This document shows, in pieces, positions 28,801-43,800 of a stretch of 64,000 nucleotides of DNA. Source of the DNA: Ciona intestinalis (lineage: Eukaryota; Chordata; Ascidiacea; Phlebobranchia; Cionidae); NCBI RefSeq assembly GCF_000224145.3, contig NC_020166.2:1235111-1299110 (forward strand), written 5' to 3'. The stretch's first letter is position 1. The number at the start of each line of letters is the position of its first letter. The position numbers and the translations under genes were made by a program. The notes below the pieces were generated by a model, which saw only the letters and a list, made by a program, of their open reading frames with translations, had not been told where the DNA came from and ran no database searches.

Positions 28801-31800
28801 TATTTAAATTGTTAGGATTTTTAAAGAAAACATAACATTTATGTCATTTGTAAAATTGCTTTACACTGTTAGCATATATTACATCTAATTAATTACAATA
28901 AATCTATTTGATCAACTTATACTAGTTTAGCTGCGTTGGAGCAAATACACATATGCCCACAATGGTAGCAGCATTGGGCATTAAACCCGGTATACTTTTA
29001 ATATAATGCAAACGCTAAACCACTGACTCAAATATAAAGTATAGAATGAGTACCTGTATGCCGGGAGATCCACGTAAGCCAGGCCGTGCATGTTTTCCTT
29101 TATAACCCTGGATAAAAACAACAACATTATAAAAATTAACTTCTAACTAAGTAATTGCATCTTTACTTTTTCCCCTTTGCTCCCTTTTATTCCTGGTTCA
29201 CCTTGGATACCATCAGGTCCCTGTTAAAGCATAACATAAGTTATAATTTATGTTTTTAAAGGCAGTAAAGATCAATTTAATTAAACCAATGAAAAGGAAG
29301 TAAGGTAGCAACAAACAATGGTAAAAATAAAAAATCCTGGGGGTAAAAGCTATCATGAAATTAAAAACCACTGGATTGGACATCATTGCTTTCAAATAGG
29401 AATCGTAAAAGAATGTAAAAAAGTAACATATTGTAATGCCATGATAATGTCTTGGTTTCTAAGTCAGATAACAACTTACTGGAATACCAAAGCCACCCGG
29501 TGAACCTGGGATTCCAAATGGCCCGTCATCGCCCTGGGATAAAATCATTTTAGTTAATGATTTGCAGATGAAAATTTTATATCAAATTATGTTGAAAATT
29601 TATTTAAAAAAACAGCAATTGGTGTATAATGTAGCAAGACTTTAGGGCCATAAGATCACTTCTTTAAAAAATATATTTCAAGCAGAATATTAAGTATAGA
29701 TGTCTGTTATACATTGCTATACGTGTAAACATACTAATTTCGAAATATTTATATCAACATAGTGTGTTAATACTTACTGGCAACCCTGGGCCTCCTGTAG
29801 AGCCTGAAAAACCTTTTGGTCCTTGCTCTCCCTGCATTAAACATGCATCAAAAAAACTTGAGCATTAACTTTTAAAATAAAAAAAAGTATTTTTTGTTTT
29901 ATCACTTTTCACTAGATCTCTCTTAACTGGTTTAGCATTAAAAGTATAAGAGCTAATTGCATGTTAGTCAAACGTATGAATTAACCTTGTAACTACTAGA
30001 TTTTTTAAACTCGACCCTTAACCAGATCTCATTTAACTATATTTAAATATATACTTCTAAGAAAATTTTGCATAGACTTTGCCTTAACTGGAGTTTGCAT
30101 ATAGCGCCTAAAACGAATCGGTACTAGTTAGTTTATCAACACCCTAGGATTGAGAATAAAAAGAACAAATAATTCAAAATCAAGTTTAGTACCTCTGGCC
30201 CTGGGTAGCCTGGGTATCCAATAGATCCTGGTACGCCCTGTGTAAAAGTGATTGTTAGAATATCAGAAATATCTTTGTGAATAACATAAGTTGTTATCTG
30301 TCAAAAACAAGGAAGGAAATCAACAGCAAAACAGCAGTCTTTAAAACAAGTTATAGATAAAAAAAAATATGGAAAAATGCAAGTTAAGAAGCGTATTTCT
30401 ATTTTTTTTGCAATACTTAATCAACAGAACCTTTTTTGTCTTATTTTCTAATTGTATGATTTCTAGAAAGCCTGACCAATAGTTATACGTTAATAAAGGT
30501 TTCTTACTGGAGGTCCTTGGTGTCCTTCTGGGCCAATTGCACCTGGAGGTCCCTGGAATAAATTGTCTTATCACCCATAAAGTAACATACTTGGTAACTC
30601 GTAAGCTGACAGAAGGTGTATGAAACAGAACAACCGTGTTTGACCATAGTCGTTTTTTAACCACGCAAGGATAAAGTAAGTTCTATCATTACTATGATAT
30701 AAACAAAGACTGAAATACAATGATAAGTTACCTTTATTCCTGTAAGACCTGTTTGTCCATTCAAACCACGGACACCTTTTCTGCCCTGCTCAACACAAAT
30801 ATATGCATTAGTTGATATAATTACCTATATATTAGAAATAAAGCAAACATAACGCATACAAGGCTTAACAGCAAGACTGTTGTTGCTCTGTTACAGATAA
30901 AGTACTCATGCAAGATACACTTACTAACAATATATGTTCTGTTGGTTTAGTGCAACTGGCAACTACACCCTTTTCATGAAAAAGATTGCAGAAATTTCGT
31001 TTAAGTGTCTTTTTCAAAAACACATATGCCCACAATACCCAAGGACGCATACACCCATTTGCAAAAAAAATACTCATAGGCCAAGTTGACCAAAGACACA
31101 TATACAGTTGCAGCTTTGAACCTAGGACCCTATCCACTTAACCCTACATGCACCCTCACCAGAAGTATAATATATGATTACCTTTGCTCCAGGTAATCCT
31201 TTATTTCCTCTTGGACCCCTTGCTCCACTTGGTCCCTAATAAAAACATCAATTAAACAACAATGTTTTCATCATGGTCCAAATTACTTTATTTATTTTTG
31301 GTATACAATCAGAATTACACAGGTTACTTACAAAGCTATATCTAATTTATGCTGCTTTCACTATTGTTTTGCTGTGAGAGTTAACTGGCCTATCAAAAAT
31401 ATTAACCTGACATACCATTATACTTCCTATTAAAGAAATTATCTGTCGTAAGATTTAACTATCATATTTAAAAAATAAAGTCATATTATTTATACTTCCT
31501 ATTACATAATTTACAAAACTAAAGTTAAAAAATATTGTTACCAATGTAAATGACTTTATGTTTGATAACCAAGTCTCAGTTACACAGTTCTTTTTTTACA
31601 AAGATAATTCTAATTTTCACTATTGATTCAAGAATTCAATGGCCATGTTTAAAAAATACCTGTTATATACAATTTCACAATATCTTGAACATTTCAAAAT
31701 ACCCTTAAGCTTCAAGTACAATATGAACAACAAAGTAATTATTTATGAAACAAACTGACCTCATGCAACTCCACCATTACTTACTTACATACGCACCAAC

Positions 31801-34800
31801 TTTCCCTTGTGGTCCTGGCCCTGCTGCAAATCCAGGTGGTCCCTGTTAATATGTGGTATAAGATGTATGAATATAATGTGTATATTGCACTGGTCGCATG
31901 GAAGACTTAAACTTCCTGGGTGTTGGAGCAATGGGCCGAATCTGGTTCAAATCCCACGTCCTTGACAAGGACCTCACCCATATAATACAGAATCGAATAA
32001 TGTTTATAAGAAGACACTCATGTTGTAATTTAACAGCAAAATCTACAAAATGTAGATCTGGTGTGTAAGGAAACACCCATGTTATAACTTAACAGTGAGC
32101 ATGAGGTGTATGAATATACCATGCGTGTTTGCTAAATAAAAAGACACCCATGTTATATATTGACAGTGAACCAATTGAGTTCACACACCATGTGTATTGT
32201 TGTATAATAAGACAACTATGTTATAAATTGACAGTAGTCTAATTGAGTTTATATACCATGTGTATTATGTTAAAACCATTAGTTATAGAGCATTACTCTA
32301 CAATAAGTTACATCATATTTATTAAACTTACGATTTCTCCACGTAATCCTGGGTTTCCTCTTCTGCCTCGTTTCCCAACATCTCCCTGAGGAGTTGAATT
32401 GATGAATATATAAAACTTATTTATCCTTACATGGTGGGCAGCAACATTACTTTGTAGGTGTCTATTTTTCATAACTTTTTTAATGAATGGCTGACAATTT
32501 AACGACCCATCAAAGCTACAACTGAGTTGGAGCAGTTGCTGTTAATTTTCTTGACCAAGGACACACACAGTCACAATAATATCAATAAACCTCTAGGCGG
32601 TACTCCAACCACCTGCTAACATCCTCTTACCTTGTCACCTTTACGACCATCTTTTCCGTCAGCTCCCTTCTCCCCCCTAACCCCCTGTATAAAGTAAATA
32701 CATTACAAACTGCATCTGCTTTAGGTGTTGCTACCTTTTTACCTTGGATCCTTTAGGTCCAACAGCACCTTCATAGCCATGCTTACCCTATAAGTACAGG
32801 CTTTGTTTATATGATATATAAGTAACTATAATAGGTAAACCACTCAATTAAACTGTGCACTATATGTTAAAACTGTCTAAAATGTATGTTACTATGAAAG
32901 TTTTGCCACTCTAAGTCAATGCATATCTACAACAGATTCTTAGTTTAAACAAATGTAACCTGTGTACCAGGAGCCCCAGTTGTCCCTCCTTTTCCAATGA
33001 CACCTTTGAATCCCTATAACATATACAGTAATTTAAAACAAAATTTCATATTTAAAAAGGTTAAAATTAGGCTTCAGCTTAAACCCACTAGTGGCCATTT
33101 TGAAACTTAATAAATATTTCAGGTTTACTAAAATGATGTGCTGACAGTGGTGGGATATTTTAAAACAAGATTGCAATAAATTGAATTAATTTGTTTTTAC
33201 ATATAGGTTAAGTCTGATGCTGTGGTTGGTTGGCCAATTTATTGTAACTTAAGGATACTTGGTGATGTTTTACATTGATACTAATGGGCATTTGTGTTCT
33301 AGAGGAAAGCATGGACATTGCTGCAACCCAGTGGTCACTATTGGGTTGTCCAAATTATCATCCATACATAAAAAAAATAAAAAAATCCCCAAAAAAGTAA
33401 TCACCCACAAAGTAACGTACATAGTAACTCATAAGCTGGCACGAGGTGTTAAACCCGTGTGATAACGACTGTCGTTTTCCGGCCACGCGAGGATAAAGTA
33501 AGTTACATTCATTCATTCAAACTGACTTAAAACACAGTTCCTATGGGGTGCAAAGCTGTAGGAACTTATCCAGAAAGAATAGAACATCCGAATTACTTTT
33601 CAGTCCTGGAACCTCTGGTCTTGCCTTATATAACCATAAACCTCACATAACTTAGTTACACAAACTTACTTTTGGACCAGGTTTTCCTCTTACACCTCTT
33701 GATCCTCTCTTGCCCTGAAGAAGGTTTAACTTTTGATCAATTTTAATGAAATATGAAACAAAGTCATTCTTACATGTCTCCCATGTTTCCCAGGACGTCC
33801 AGGCATCCCAGGTGGTCCAATGGATCCCTGGTGATAAAATACATTAGTGTTTAAAGGAGCATTCAAAACAAATTGTGGTGTAGCACAGACAGTGTAGGTG
33901 CTTTAATAAATAAGTGTTTAAAGTAGCATTCTAAGCTACATGTCATAGTTTAGCACAAGGAGCATTACCACTTTTACACATTTAAATATTTACATAAAGT
34001 AGTTAACAAAGAAAGATCAAGTAAACCCTAAAACACAATTAAAGATTTATTGCAGTAGCAAGCAGTTGTGTTTTAATTCCACAGAAATGGCCCACTAAAA
34101 TAATGTGTTGTGTTTATGTGGCATATATATAGCCATCAATTTCACCATATTCACCTTTTCTCCTTTAGCTCCACGCTTGCCTTGAAGTCCCCTTAGACCG
34201 GCAATCCCCTGTAATGTAATATTCCCTGGATTAGAACCCGTATAATTGGTTTCCGAAACCTCAGCCAAAGTATTTCAACCATAAAAGAAAACTAACCGCA
34301 GACAGCAAGCACAAGCCTGTATATTACACCAAGAGTTATCTAACATAATGGGGTCATGACATATAACAACTGTCGTTGCTGTGCTACGTGAGGATGAATA
34401 AGTTCATTCATTACCCTTATTCATACTTGGACCACCGGGAATTTTTAGGCACAATACATTTAAAAACTCATAGTTTACAATCTTGTGTCTAATAAAGTTG
34501 CGGAGCACAAATTAGCTCTTTACACAGTTTGGGAAACCCTTTTATTGCACAATGAGGTAAAAATCTACTAGACTTACTGGTTCACCAGAGTCTCCGATTG
34601 GACCATAGGGTCCCTGCAGTCCTGGAAATCCTTTTATACCAGATGGACCTCTTATTCCACGTCTGCCTGGCCTCCCAGGCCCACCCTGTAAAATAGGGGT
34701 TTAAAAACACTTTATATTAACCTTATCTTGACATATATGCGACACCCATTGTGTGTGAAAGAGAAACCTTGTAAATGAAATTTAAAAAAGTTGAGTTGCT

Positions 34801-37800
34801 ATGTTGTTACATTACACTATGTAAAGTGTCTGATTCACGCCTCATTAAATGTTCATTTATCAAAGAATATTCAGCAGACATTTACAACCAGTGTTCTTTC
34901 GCACTTTGGTATACTATTTTTAAAGTAGATTCAAAATTAACATTTGGATTTTTTGTGACAGATATATTAAAATAAACAAATGCAATTAAAAACCAAGTTG
35001 GTCTTACACTTTCTAACAACAACACCTCCTACAAATTAAACAACCACTCAGTCTTAATGTTTCCAATAAAAATGCACATCAAAATTTGACTTTTCCGCAC
35101 ATAGCATAAAATTAAATCTTAACCTCACGGCTTTAGTTTTAGCGTCGAGCAAGTACAAACGTGATAATATCTAATTTCGCAATTGATCCAGCTCTTGTCT
35201 CGCCAAGTGCTCAGTGCAGTGTTTCGACAGCTTAAGTGGCTTGTCCAAAATAGCTGGCTAGTGACGCCCCGTTTAAGAACTGTCTAATGCACTTCCCTTG
35301 TCTTTGCAAGTGCCTTGTCACCACACTGAGCTGTTTAAGCTTTGGTTTCATTGACACAACTTGGTTTTGGTAATGTAATTTAACTCTATATGTACAGTAG
35401 ACTTCTTACCCTGTCTCCTGGATACCCTGGTGGTCCTGGGATTCCTGGCTTGGCTCTTTTTCCCTGCACAAAATGTATCACTTTAAATTAAAGCAGGTTT
35501 AAAACTTTTTAAAAAATTTTGTTTTTTTTATATTATTATGACGTAAAAGATGTTTATCTCTTTAGATATGGTAACAATGATAAAATTTATTAAAGCAAAT
35601 TAGCAATAAAACGACAATCAATATAACACACTAAGAATAAAAACTACCTAAGACAAACTATTAATTAAAAGCATTGAGATCCATTGCTATGAAATATGTA
35701 ATAGACAAAAATCAAGTCAAACAAATTGTATTAAGATAAATGAGATATATATTTCATGGTTAATTGCATCAAACACTCCAATATTCAAAAACAATCTAAA
35801 AGCATTGCTGACAAACCCAAAATAATATTAAGATAAATGAGATATTTATTGTTTTAAAATGGCATCATTAGTCTTCTTTTAAAAATAAGAACCAAACAGC
35901 ATTGCAAGCAAAGACAATTTTTTCATCTACTTACTCTTATACCAGGTGGGCCCTTCCTTCCTCTTAATCCTTGATCACCCTTCTGCCCAGGCACTCCTGG
36001 TGATCCTCTTTTCCCCGTTGGTCCATCTTTTCCCTTAACATAACTCCCTTCAGTTTAAGCAACAAGCAAATATATAAAGCTACAGTGGTTCATTTCTTAG
36101 TATATACAAATGCACACAGACATGTAAGTATATACCAATGTACACCAATAGGTATTATATACCAATTTATTCAAGAATACAAAGCTATAGTTGTTAATCA
36201 AACATATGTTAGTATGTACCAAGTCCTCTTACTGTGTCTCCTTTTTGTCCTTTATCACCCATCCTCCCCCTCCTCCCCTGTAACAAATAACACCAATAAA
36301 CTAAGTTCTTGTTCTAGCACGGTGGTTGGCGTGCTTGCCTATAACCCAGAGATTACTGGATCGAGGCTCTTCACTGCTACCATTGTGAAAGTATATGTGC
36401 TTGGGCTGTTTAAACTATCAGCAAAACATAAAAAATGACCAAAAAAATAAAAAAAATAGTTATCCATCAAGTTATATATGTGGTAACTCACAAGGTGTAT
36501 GAAACAGAATACCCATGTTATAACTACTGTCGTTGCCCCACCACCCGAGGATATTCAAGTTACATTCATTCATTTTCAACTCATCTTACTTGTTGTCCTG
36601 GTGGTCCTGTGATACCATAACCCCCTGGTGGTCCAGAAGGACCAATTGCACCGTATCTTCCTCTGTAGCCAGTTTGGCCGGGATCACCCTAAGAAATGAA
36701 GCAGTTGAAAAAATAGTTCAATATATATTTTATTTGTGGTTATGCAAACAAAGGTGAGACAATTATACAAAAATAGATCAAATTGGAATATTTAGAAAAT
36801 ATGAGAATTGCAGTACATGAGTTAGATGAAAATTTCTCACAAAATACACTCCAAGAGTTAAAATCTATCTACTTGGCAATACAATTATTAAAAGAGTGAC
36901 TTTTAACTGACCAAAACAATTTTTTTCAATTAAATTTTTCACAAACACTATGCAACCAAAGTGGAGATTAAAATATGAACACATGATACTTACTCTTGTT
37001 CCATTTCTCCCCTTTATTCCAGCTGGTCCTCTTACCCCACGATCTCCCTGTATTTATATAATTAGTGAGAAAAACTTACTTAACTTAAATATAACATGAA
37101 GTAATGGGCTAACTCTGGCTAAAATCCAATGCTCCATGGCCTGCCCCGCTGTAGAACCTCACCCACGTGGAAAAGATGTAAATTAAACATTATTTAATCA
37201 CTATTTAATTTTAGTAAACAGAAAGGTAATATTCATGCTATCTTATGTCATTGGCATAACCACCAAGCGAGATCAGACACCTTTACTGCATAATATCCAA
37301 ATATCCTGATGGTATTTTAAACAATTAACAACAAGTCTATGAGAAGAGTTGTTTGAATACGGTTTTCTTATTTTTTAAATGTCCTTTCTTTACTTCCAAA
37401 TGGAATGAGAAACAGAATGAACAAGTGTCCCATCTTTCCCCATCCTACTATTTAACTAACAATATACTTACAGGCATACCAAGCGGTCCAACAAAACCTT
37501 CAACACCTGCTGGACCCTGTTAAAGTTACATCAGTAAATATTTATAAACAGACCAACCTAAATATAAAATAAGTTTTATTCGTATCTTACAAAATGATAG
37601 CGGAGACCAAATTATTTAAAGAACAAAGAAAATGTAGTCACACCAAAACAACAGTCGTTAAAACACAAAAAGGGTAACATGTGTGTGAAGAAGTTTCAAT
37701 TAAAAGTGTCGCTGTTGCGCCCTTTAAATATAACTTACCAACTTTCCTTGTGTTCCTATTATTCCTCTTCTACCTTGAGGTCCAGGTGGTCCCTAAAGTA

Positions 37801-40800
37801 AAGGAAACGTTAAAGAATATATGACTTTATTTAGTCCAGTCACGGCAACCAAGGTCGGAGTAGAATATAAAAGCAAAAAGGTGGAAGTAACCGTAAAACT
37901 ATAGTCGTTTTGCGGAAAAACCAAAGTAAAAAAAGTTAAAAAACCCCATTAAGGAAAATTATTTGACGTTTAAGGGTGTTTCCATAATGGTGCATCCCCA
38001 AATATGACACCAAGCCACACATACGTTAACTTATCAATGAGTTCGTCGTATTCTGCATATTTTGACAGCAAACGTAATGAGGCAACGCTCGATTAATCAG
38101 CCTCAACACAAGCTGTATATTGGACGCAAATGAGACTCATAATAATAATAATTATTATTATTACCGTCTGCAGTCTAGACGACAGTCGCAAGTCACAAAC
38201 CGGTATGCGGAAACCTTACGCACATCAAAGCATGTTTACAACCCACTACTAATACATATGGCAAGTCTACGACTTTGAAATGACTTCACGGTCAATTACA
38301 TACCATTTCACCCTTTGCGCCGCGTGTTCCAGTCCTCCCAGGCGAACCCTGTATACAAGAACAACAACACCACGGTCAGTTGAAATAGAACAAGCCACTG
38401 GTTTATAATACAGAGCATACCTTGCGACCTTTCATGCCAGGTTCCCCTGGTAATCCACGCTCGCCGTTGTAACCCTAGAAACGGAAGTTTACGTCATTGT
38501 TCGCTTTGCAGAATTAAAACAAAACGACCAGGTGCAACGAAGGACAGCCTATTTTCGTGGTAAAACGGTTCAGGTGTAAGCGGCGTAAACCTATTACGCA
38601 TGTAAAGCAGAAGGTTTTGGGTATGATAGGTCATACCCTATATTCAATGTATTAATTAGGCTATGTGTAGAGCAACTGTGGCCTAAATCACCGGTTCTCT
38701 GCATGGCTTGTCGTTTAGGACCTCACATATGTATAATCAAAGTTTCGGGTTAATTTTAAATCCAACCGAGCAGATACTTACACGTTCACCTCGTTGACCG
38801 TTCGCTCCTTTTCTCCCGGGCGGCCCAGCTTCTCCCTGTGTGACAGAATCTAATATTAAACGCGTCATTTCGATCTCTATGCTTTACATGCATCCAGAGC
38901 ACATCATGATAGCATCAGCAATGCTGCATGGCTTTATCCCTGCAAGCCACCACAGATCAGCTGCGACTATTTCGAGCACACCGAGCGTTTACAAAGTCAG
39001 CGTGTATTAAGCTGCGGGAGTGTGTGTCCTTGGACAAGACATTTTAACGACAATTGCTTCAACCTAGTGTTCACTAAGGGGTTGTCTAAATTGTCAGTAA
39101 TGCATAAAAACATTCACTCACAAAGTGGTAACTGGCAAGCGTGCACGAAGTGTACAAAATAAGATTGTTATCCCGCCATGCATAAATAAGTTACATTCAT
39201 TCAAATCCTTCACCTGTGGCCCTGGGAACCCGATTTCTCCCTTTTCACCTTTCTGTCCTTTTGCACCGTCTTTTCCCATCACACCTTTTACACCCCTCGG
39301 CCCAGGTAAACCTCTATTTCCCTGTAAAATAGCACCAATGCTAAATTGCATTTCCATATGGAATATTTAAATATTTTTAAAAATTGGTAAGCTTGTCATT
39401 AGTTAATTACAGTGGGGGTAATGTACCAGCATCACTCAGAACGTGTCTCGCCCTACTATAGAGGCCTGAAACTTCCCCCAAATGGAATAAAATACCCACA
39501 GAATAACTTCTAAGTACAATAAAAGGGTTTATGTATAAGTAGAATAGTGCTTGGTAACGCTGAACACCCAACCTTATACGTACATAGCCTTTGCAATGTT
39601 AGAAGTTAACACATTCAACGCATTCACAAAAAGCTGCTTGTTGCAGACACGCGTAGGTGATAATGTTAACGCATGAACTGGTATGGCATATCAAGTTGAG
39701 CATTGCAACTCGCTGCTTGTGCTGTTTTAACGGAATCTTAGTTTCCATTGCGGCCTCTTCTATGTGGATGAGGTCCAACAAAAAAAGCACGCTAGAGGAA
39801 GAGCGGGATGAACAAGTCAGAGCTGTTCCGTTACCTCAACATCAGAGGTGCTACTACATAGATATAGACAACCCACGAGTATATATATGTACAGTAGGAT
39901 AGAGGAAGACGGGACACCTTTTGAATGTAATATCCGGAACCGGAACGATTAACAACGGTCTATAGCAGTCTTAAAGATTTGGTTTTATAATTCTTTCAGT
40001 TCTTTGTTTACCACCAAATGGAAGAGAAAATAGATGAAAAGTTGTCTTCCCCACCTTACTATACATCCATAGATCCTCGACAAGAAAATTACCCATATAG
40101 AATAGAATTAAATCTGAATGTGCAGCCTTCAATTTTAAATACAATGAAATTTACTGATAGGGCCATTGAAATGAGTCAGATTTAAAAGGCGCTTTAAAAG
40201 ATTGAGTCATTTAACCACACTTTAGTTCCTTATTATGTACGCAAAGTGACCGACAGTTGAGCTCATTGCAGTGGTATGTAAACCCTTGTACATCGGGCGC
40301 CGTTAAACCGACACGGCCTATCTTACTGATAATGCTTCTGAATTGTTATAATCCAGTTACACAGCGCACCAAACACCAGCTGATCAGCAGAGCCGAAAGT
40401 TTGAACATTACATTAACATGGGTGTAAATGGATCGTAGCCTATAGTTTCCAATGGCATTTTACTTTTTATTTTACAATATATAGGTTTGCTCGTCATTTA
40501 CAAGGCGAAAATTTTTGTGTAAAGCTGAGCTGTTTTGGTGGCAAATATGTAATTTTACTTGTTGTTTTTATCGTGGGAGGGCGTTTTTGGGCAGTCATGC
40601 AATTAAAAGATGCTATTTTTCAAACGTTATGCACGAAATGTGTTTTGAGCTTCTCTGCGTTGTTTAAACTTATATTATCTTTGGTGTATACTGTGATTTA
40701 TGGAATAAATACAAACCACGTTATCGACATATCTTACCTCCCATCCTTCTAGACCCCGGTAACCTTTGAAACCGCGCATTCCTCTTTTACCCTGCAACAA

Positions 40801-43800
40801 CAACGTTACAGATGCCGTGAATTACCGTCGGGGACAAAACGCGGCAACTACTGCATATTAGTTACATAGTGGGGTGGCTGAATATGGGACACCTTTAGCA
40901 CATAATATCAAAATATCCATATCGTGATTTAAACAATTAACAACGGTCTATAAAAGTCGTAAGGGTACGGTTTTATAATTTTTTGAATGTTCTTTGTTTG
41001 TGCTAATGAGACAAAAAAATTTAAAAAAAGTGGTGTCCCCACCCTACTATAACAGTATTGCCCGTAAAATGCACATTTTGACTTGCACAACAACAAGGTT
41101 ACACTTGCCGCACAAAACATCTACAAACGTCTCACCTTTGGACCTGGTGTTCCTCTGTAACCTACTGGGCCAGGGGGTCCCGGTGTTCCCTGTCAAAAAT
41201 AGATAGATTTAATGTGTAGTTTTAAGAAAGAAACTTAACGACAATTGCCTCAGTCCAGTGGTTCCTTCGAAGTTGTCTAGTTTTTTAGTCATACATAAAA
41301 ACATCTCCCCCCTACTAATATATACGGGGCAACTCGTAAACACAGAGCACGAGGTGTTTGAAACATCACACTTTTATTACGCAGTGTAATAAAACCATCA
41401 TGCTGGCTTAGATCAGACATTACCTGTACATAATCTTCGTATTTATCGAAGTAATAATCGTCCTGTAATGTAAACTAGGTGTTAATTAAAGTTATTTATT
41501 AATAGTTACAGAGTTCAGTACAACGAACTAAAGTGAGAATCCAACATTTTAACACCTGAAAAAATGGTGTGAAACATAAATGAAAACATGTTTTATGTAC
41601 CAAACATACTTAGTCTTAAATAGAAGAACCGTAATAAATAGACGTCAACGTTGTACTACTACGTCCACATCCAAACAGGTATTCCATGCGAGTAATTCGT
41701 ATTATGGTGTATCGGTCACGCCTTTATTTAGCCACCAGTTTTGTGTTGCTCTTTTAACCTTTAGCGTGTTAGAACATCTGTCATCTTTTTGCTCTTGTAT
41801 ATTATATTCTAACCCTTGGTTACTGTAACCAAAGGGGGCAAACAATTCTTCTTAAATTACGTTTTTTAAGTAGAATGTGGACTCGGTTCAATCAAGCTTG
41901 CATTTAATCTAACCCTGAACGCCCATAAGACAGAAGCGAATACATAAACCTTCAATACGTGGACTATGCGAGTTCGGTACATAACCCTGGATATGCACAT
42001 TTGTGGGCTAAAAGCACGTATAACCCAATACTGTATCCTATATGGGTGAGATCCTACGACCAGGGACGTGAGGTAAACGATAAAGTCGAGCTTATTCCCG
42101 CATGCAACAATAACCACTGCGTTTGCATCACATACACAATCGCTACTTTAGTCTTAAATTTCGTATTGATGTAACATCTCTATCCATTTATTCACGCTCC
42201 CACTCGAAGTTGCGTTTAAAATTTAAAGCAGCTGTAGGTTGGGGTACGATGACCCATGTTTTTATTCTATTTTATTGTCTCATTTCGTAGTAAAAAAAGA
42301 ATCATTATAGAAATATCTAACCGTATCCTCACGACTCTAAAAGCGCGTTGTGTATTGTTAAAAACACGATTAGGAAATATGGAATATTATGTGCTAATGG
42401 TATCTATTTGAACCCACCCATTTCACCTCACCCTACTATACAATCAGTCTATTGTTTTTAACTTTATTGCCTAACACAACACGGTTGAATTGACAGGTTG
42501 GAATACCCCCCTCATGTTGATACAATTCTCGTTCTGTTGTCAGTGGAATAAGGGAAGGAAACCAGTGTTACGACTTATTTCCCCTGCGATGATAGGTTTG
42601 TCTGTCCAATTTATTATTGGAATGTATCTTCGTTTGTTTAATTGGCTACACTTATAGTAGGGTGGGGGAAGATTGGACACCTTTAGCACAAAATATCCAA
42701 ATATCCTGACCGTGTTTTAAACAATTAACAATGGTCTATGGGAGTCGTAAGAGTACGGTTTTATAATTCTTTAAATGTTCCTTGTTTACTACAAAATGGG
42801 ACGAGAAAATATAATAAAAAGGAGTCCCATCTTTCCCTACCCTAGTATTATGTCTTTGATAATTGAACAAGATGAACTAGCCTAGATTGTCTATATTCCT
42901 ATCTACGTATTCAAACATTTCGTGGTTGCACACACGTAAGCGGCGCATATGCTAAACTCTGTGGTTGTGGTTCATGGAATTCGATAAACAAAACGACGAA
43001 TATCCATTTAAAGCAAAGTAAACGCTCTGCTTGGACCTGGAGGTTTATTCAACAATATTATTAACGGGGTTGTGCCAAAACGAAAATCAAACTGAAACGG
43101 TACAGGTCAGATAGGTCCCCATATACACGGACAGACAGTATATACAGTACAGTATAGTGAGTACTAAACGCACTATGACAGTTATTTTCACCAAGTATAA
43201 ATCAAATCCAAACTTTATCTATATAGTAAGTTAGTGAAGCCGATCCATACATAATGTACATTTCTTTTACATAATGTAGATTTCTTTCGGCTAAGTCATA
43301 TTGGTGCAATGTGTGTTTGACTGCAGCGCACTGTTTTCTAATCCATTAAACAACTTAATTTTACCGGTTTTCCAAAACGACCGAAAATTTCCAGACATTG
43401 TTTACGCCAAACTAACCCAAAGACAATAATTTTTACCTCTTTGGCTTCAAAGTAGTAACTGTATCCTAAATCTCCTTCTTGTCCTGGCCTTCCGGGTGGG
43501 CCTGGTATCCCATCTTTACCTGGTAGACCTCTGTCCCCCTGAAACACAAAGTCATCTTAGTTGGTTAACCAATGTGGTAAGCTGCAGTGTCGTGCAGTGT
43601 ATTATTACACTGCAAATCAGCGTCGTCGAAAAGTGGTTAGCGCAATTGTCTTTAGTCAAGAGTTCCTTGTTTCGAGGCTCTACTCTGCCATACCTTTGTT
43701 GGCGTGTGTGTGCTTGGTAAAGAAACTTAATTACAATTACTCCAATAACCAAGTTGTTTCTTATAAGGGTTGTTCAAATTGTATAATATACACTACAAAA

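Noticed and set aside
36310-36370. tRNA gene, from A- and B-box-like blocks
   Set aside because: No cloverleaf can be drawn and the blocks recur at the head of many dispersed copies, so it is a SINE head.
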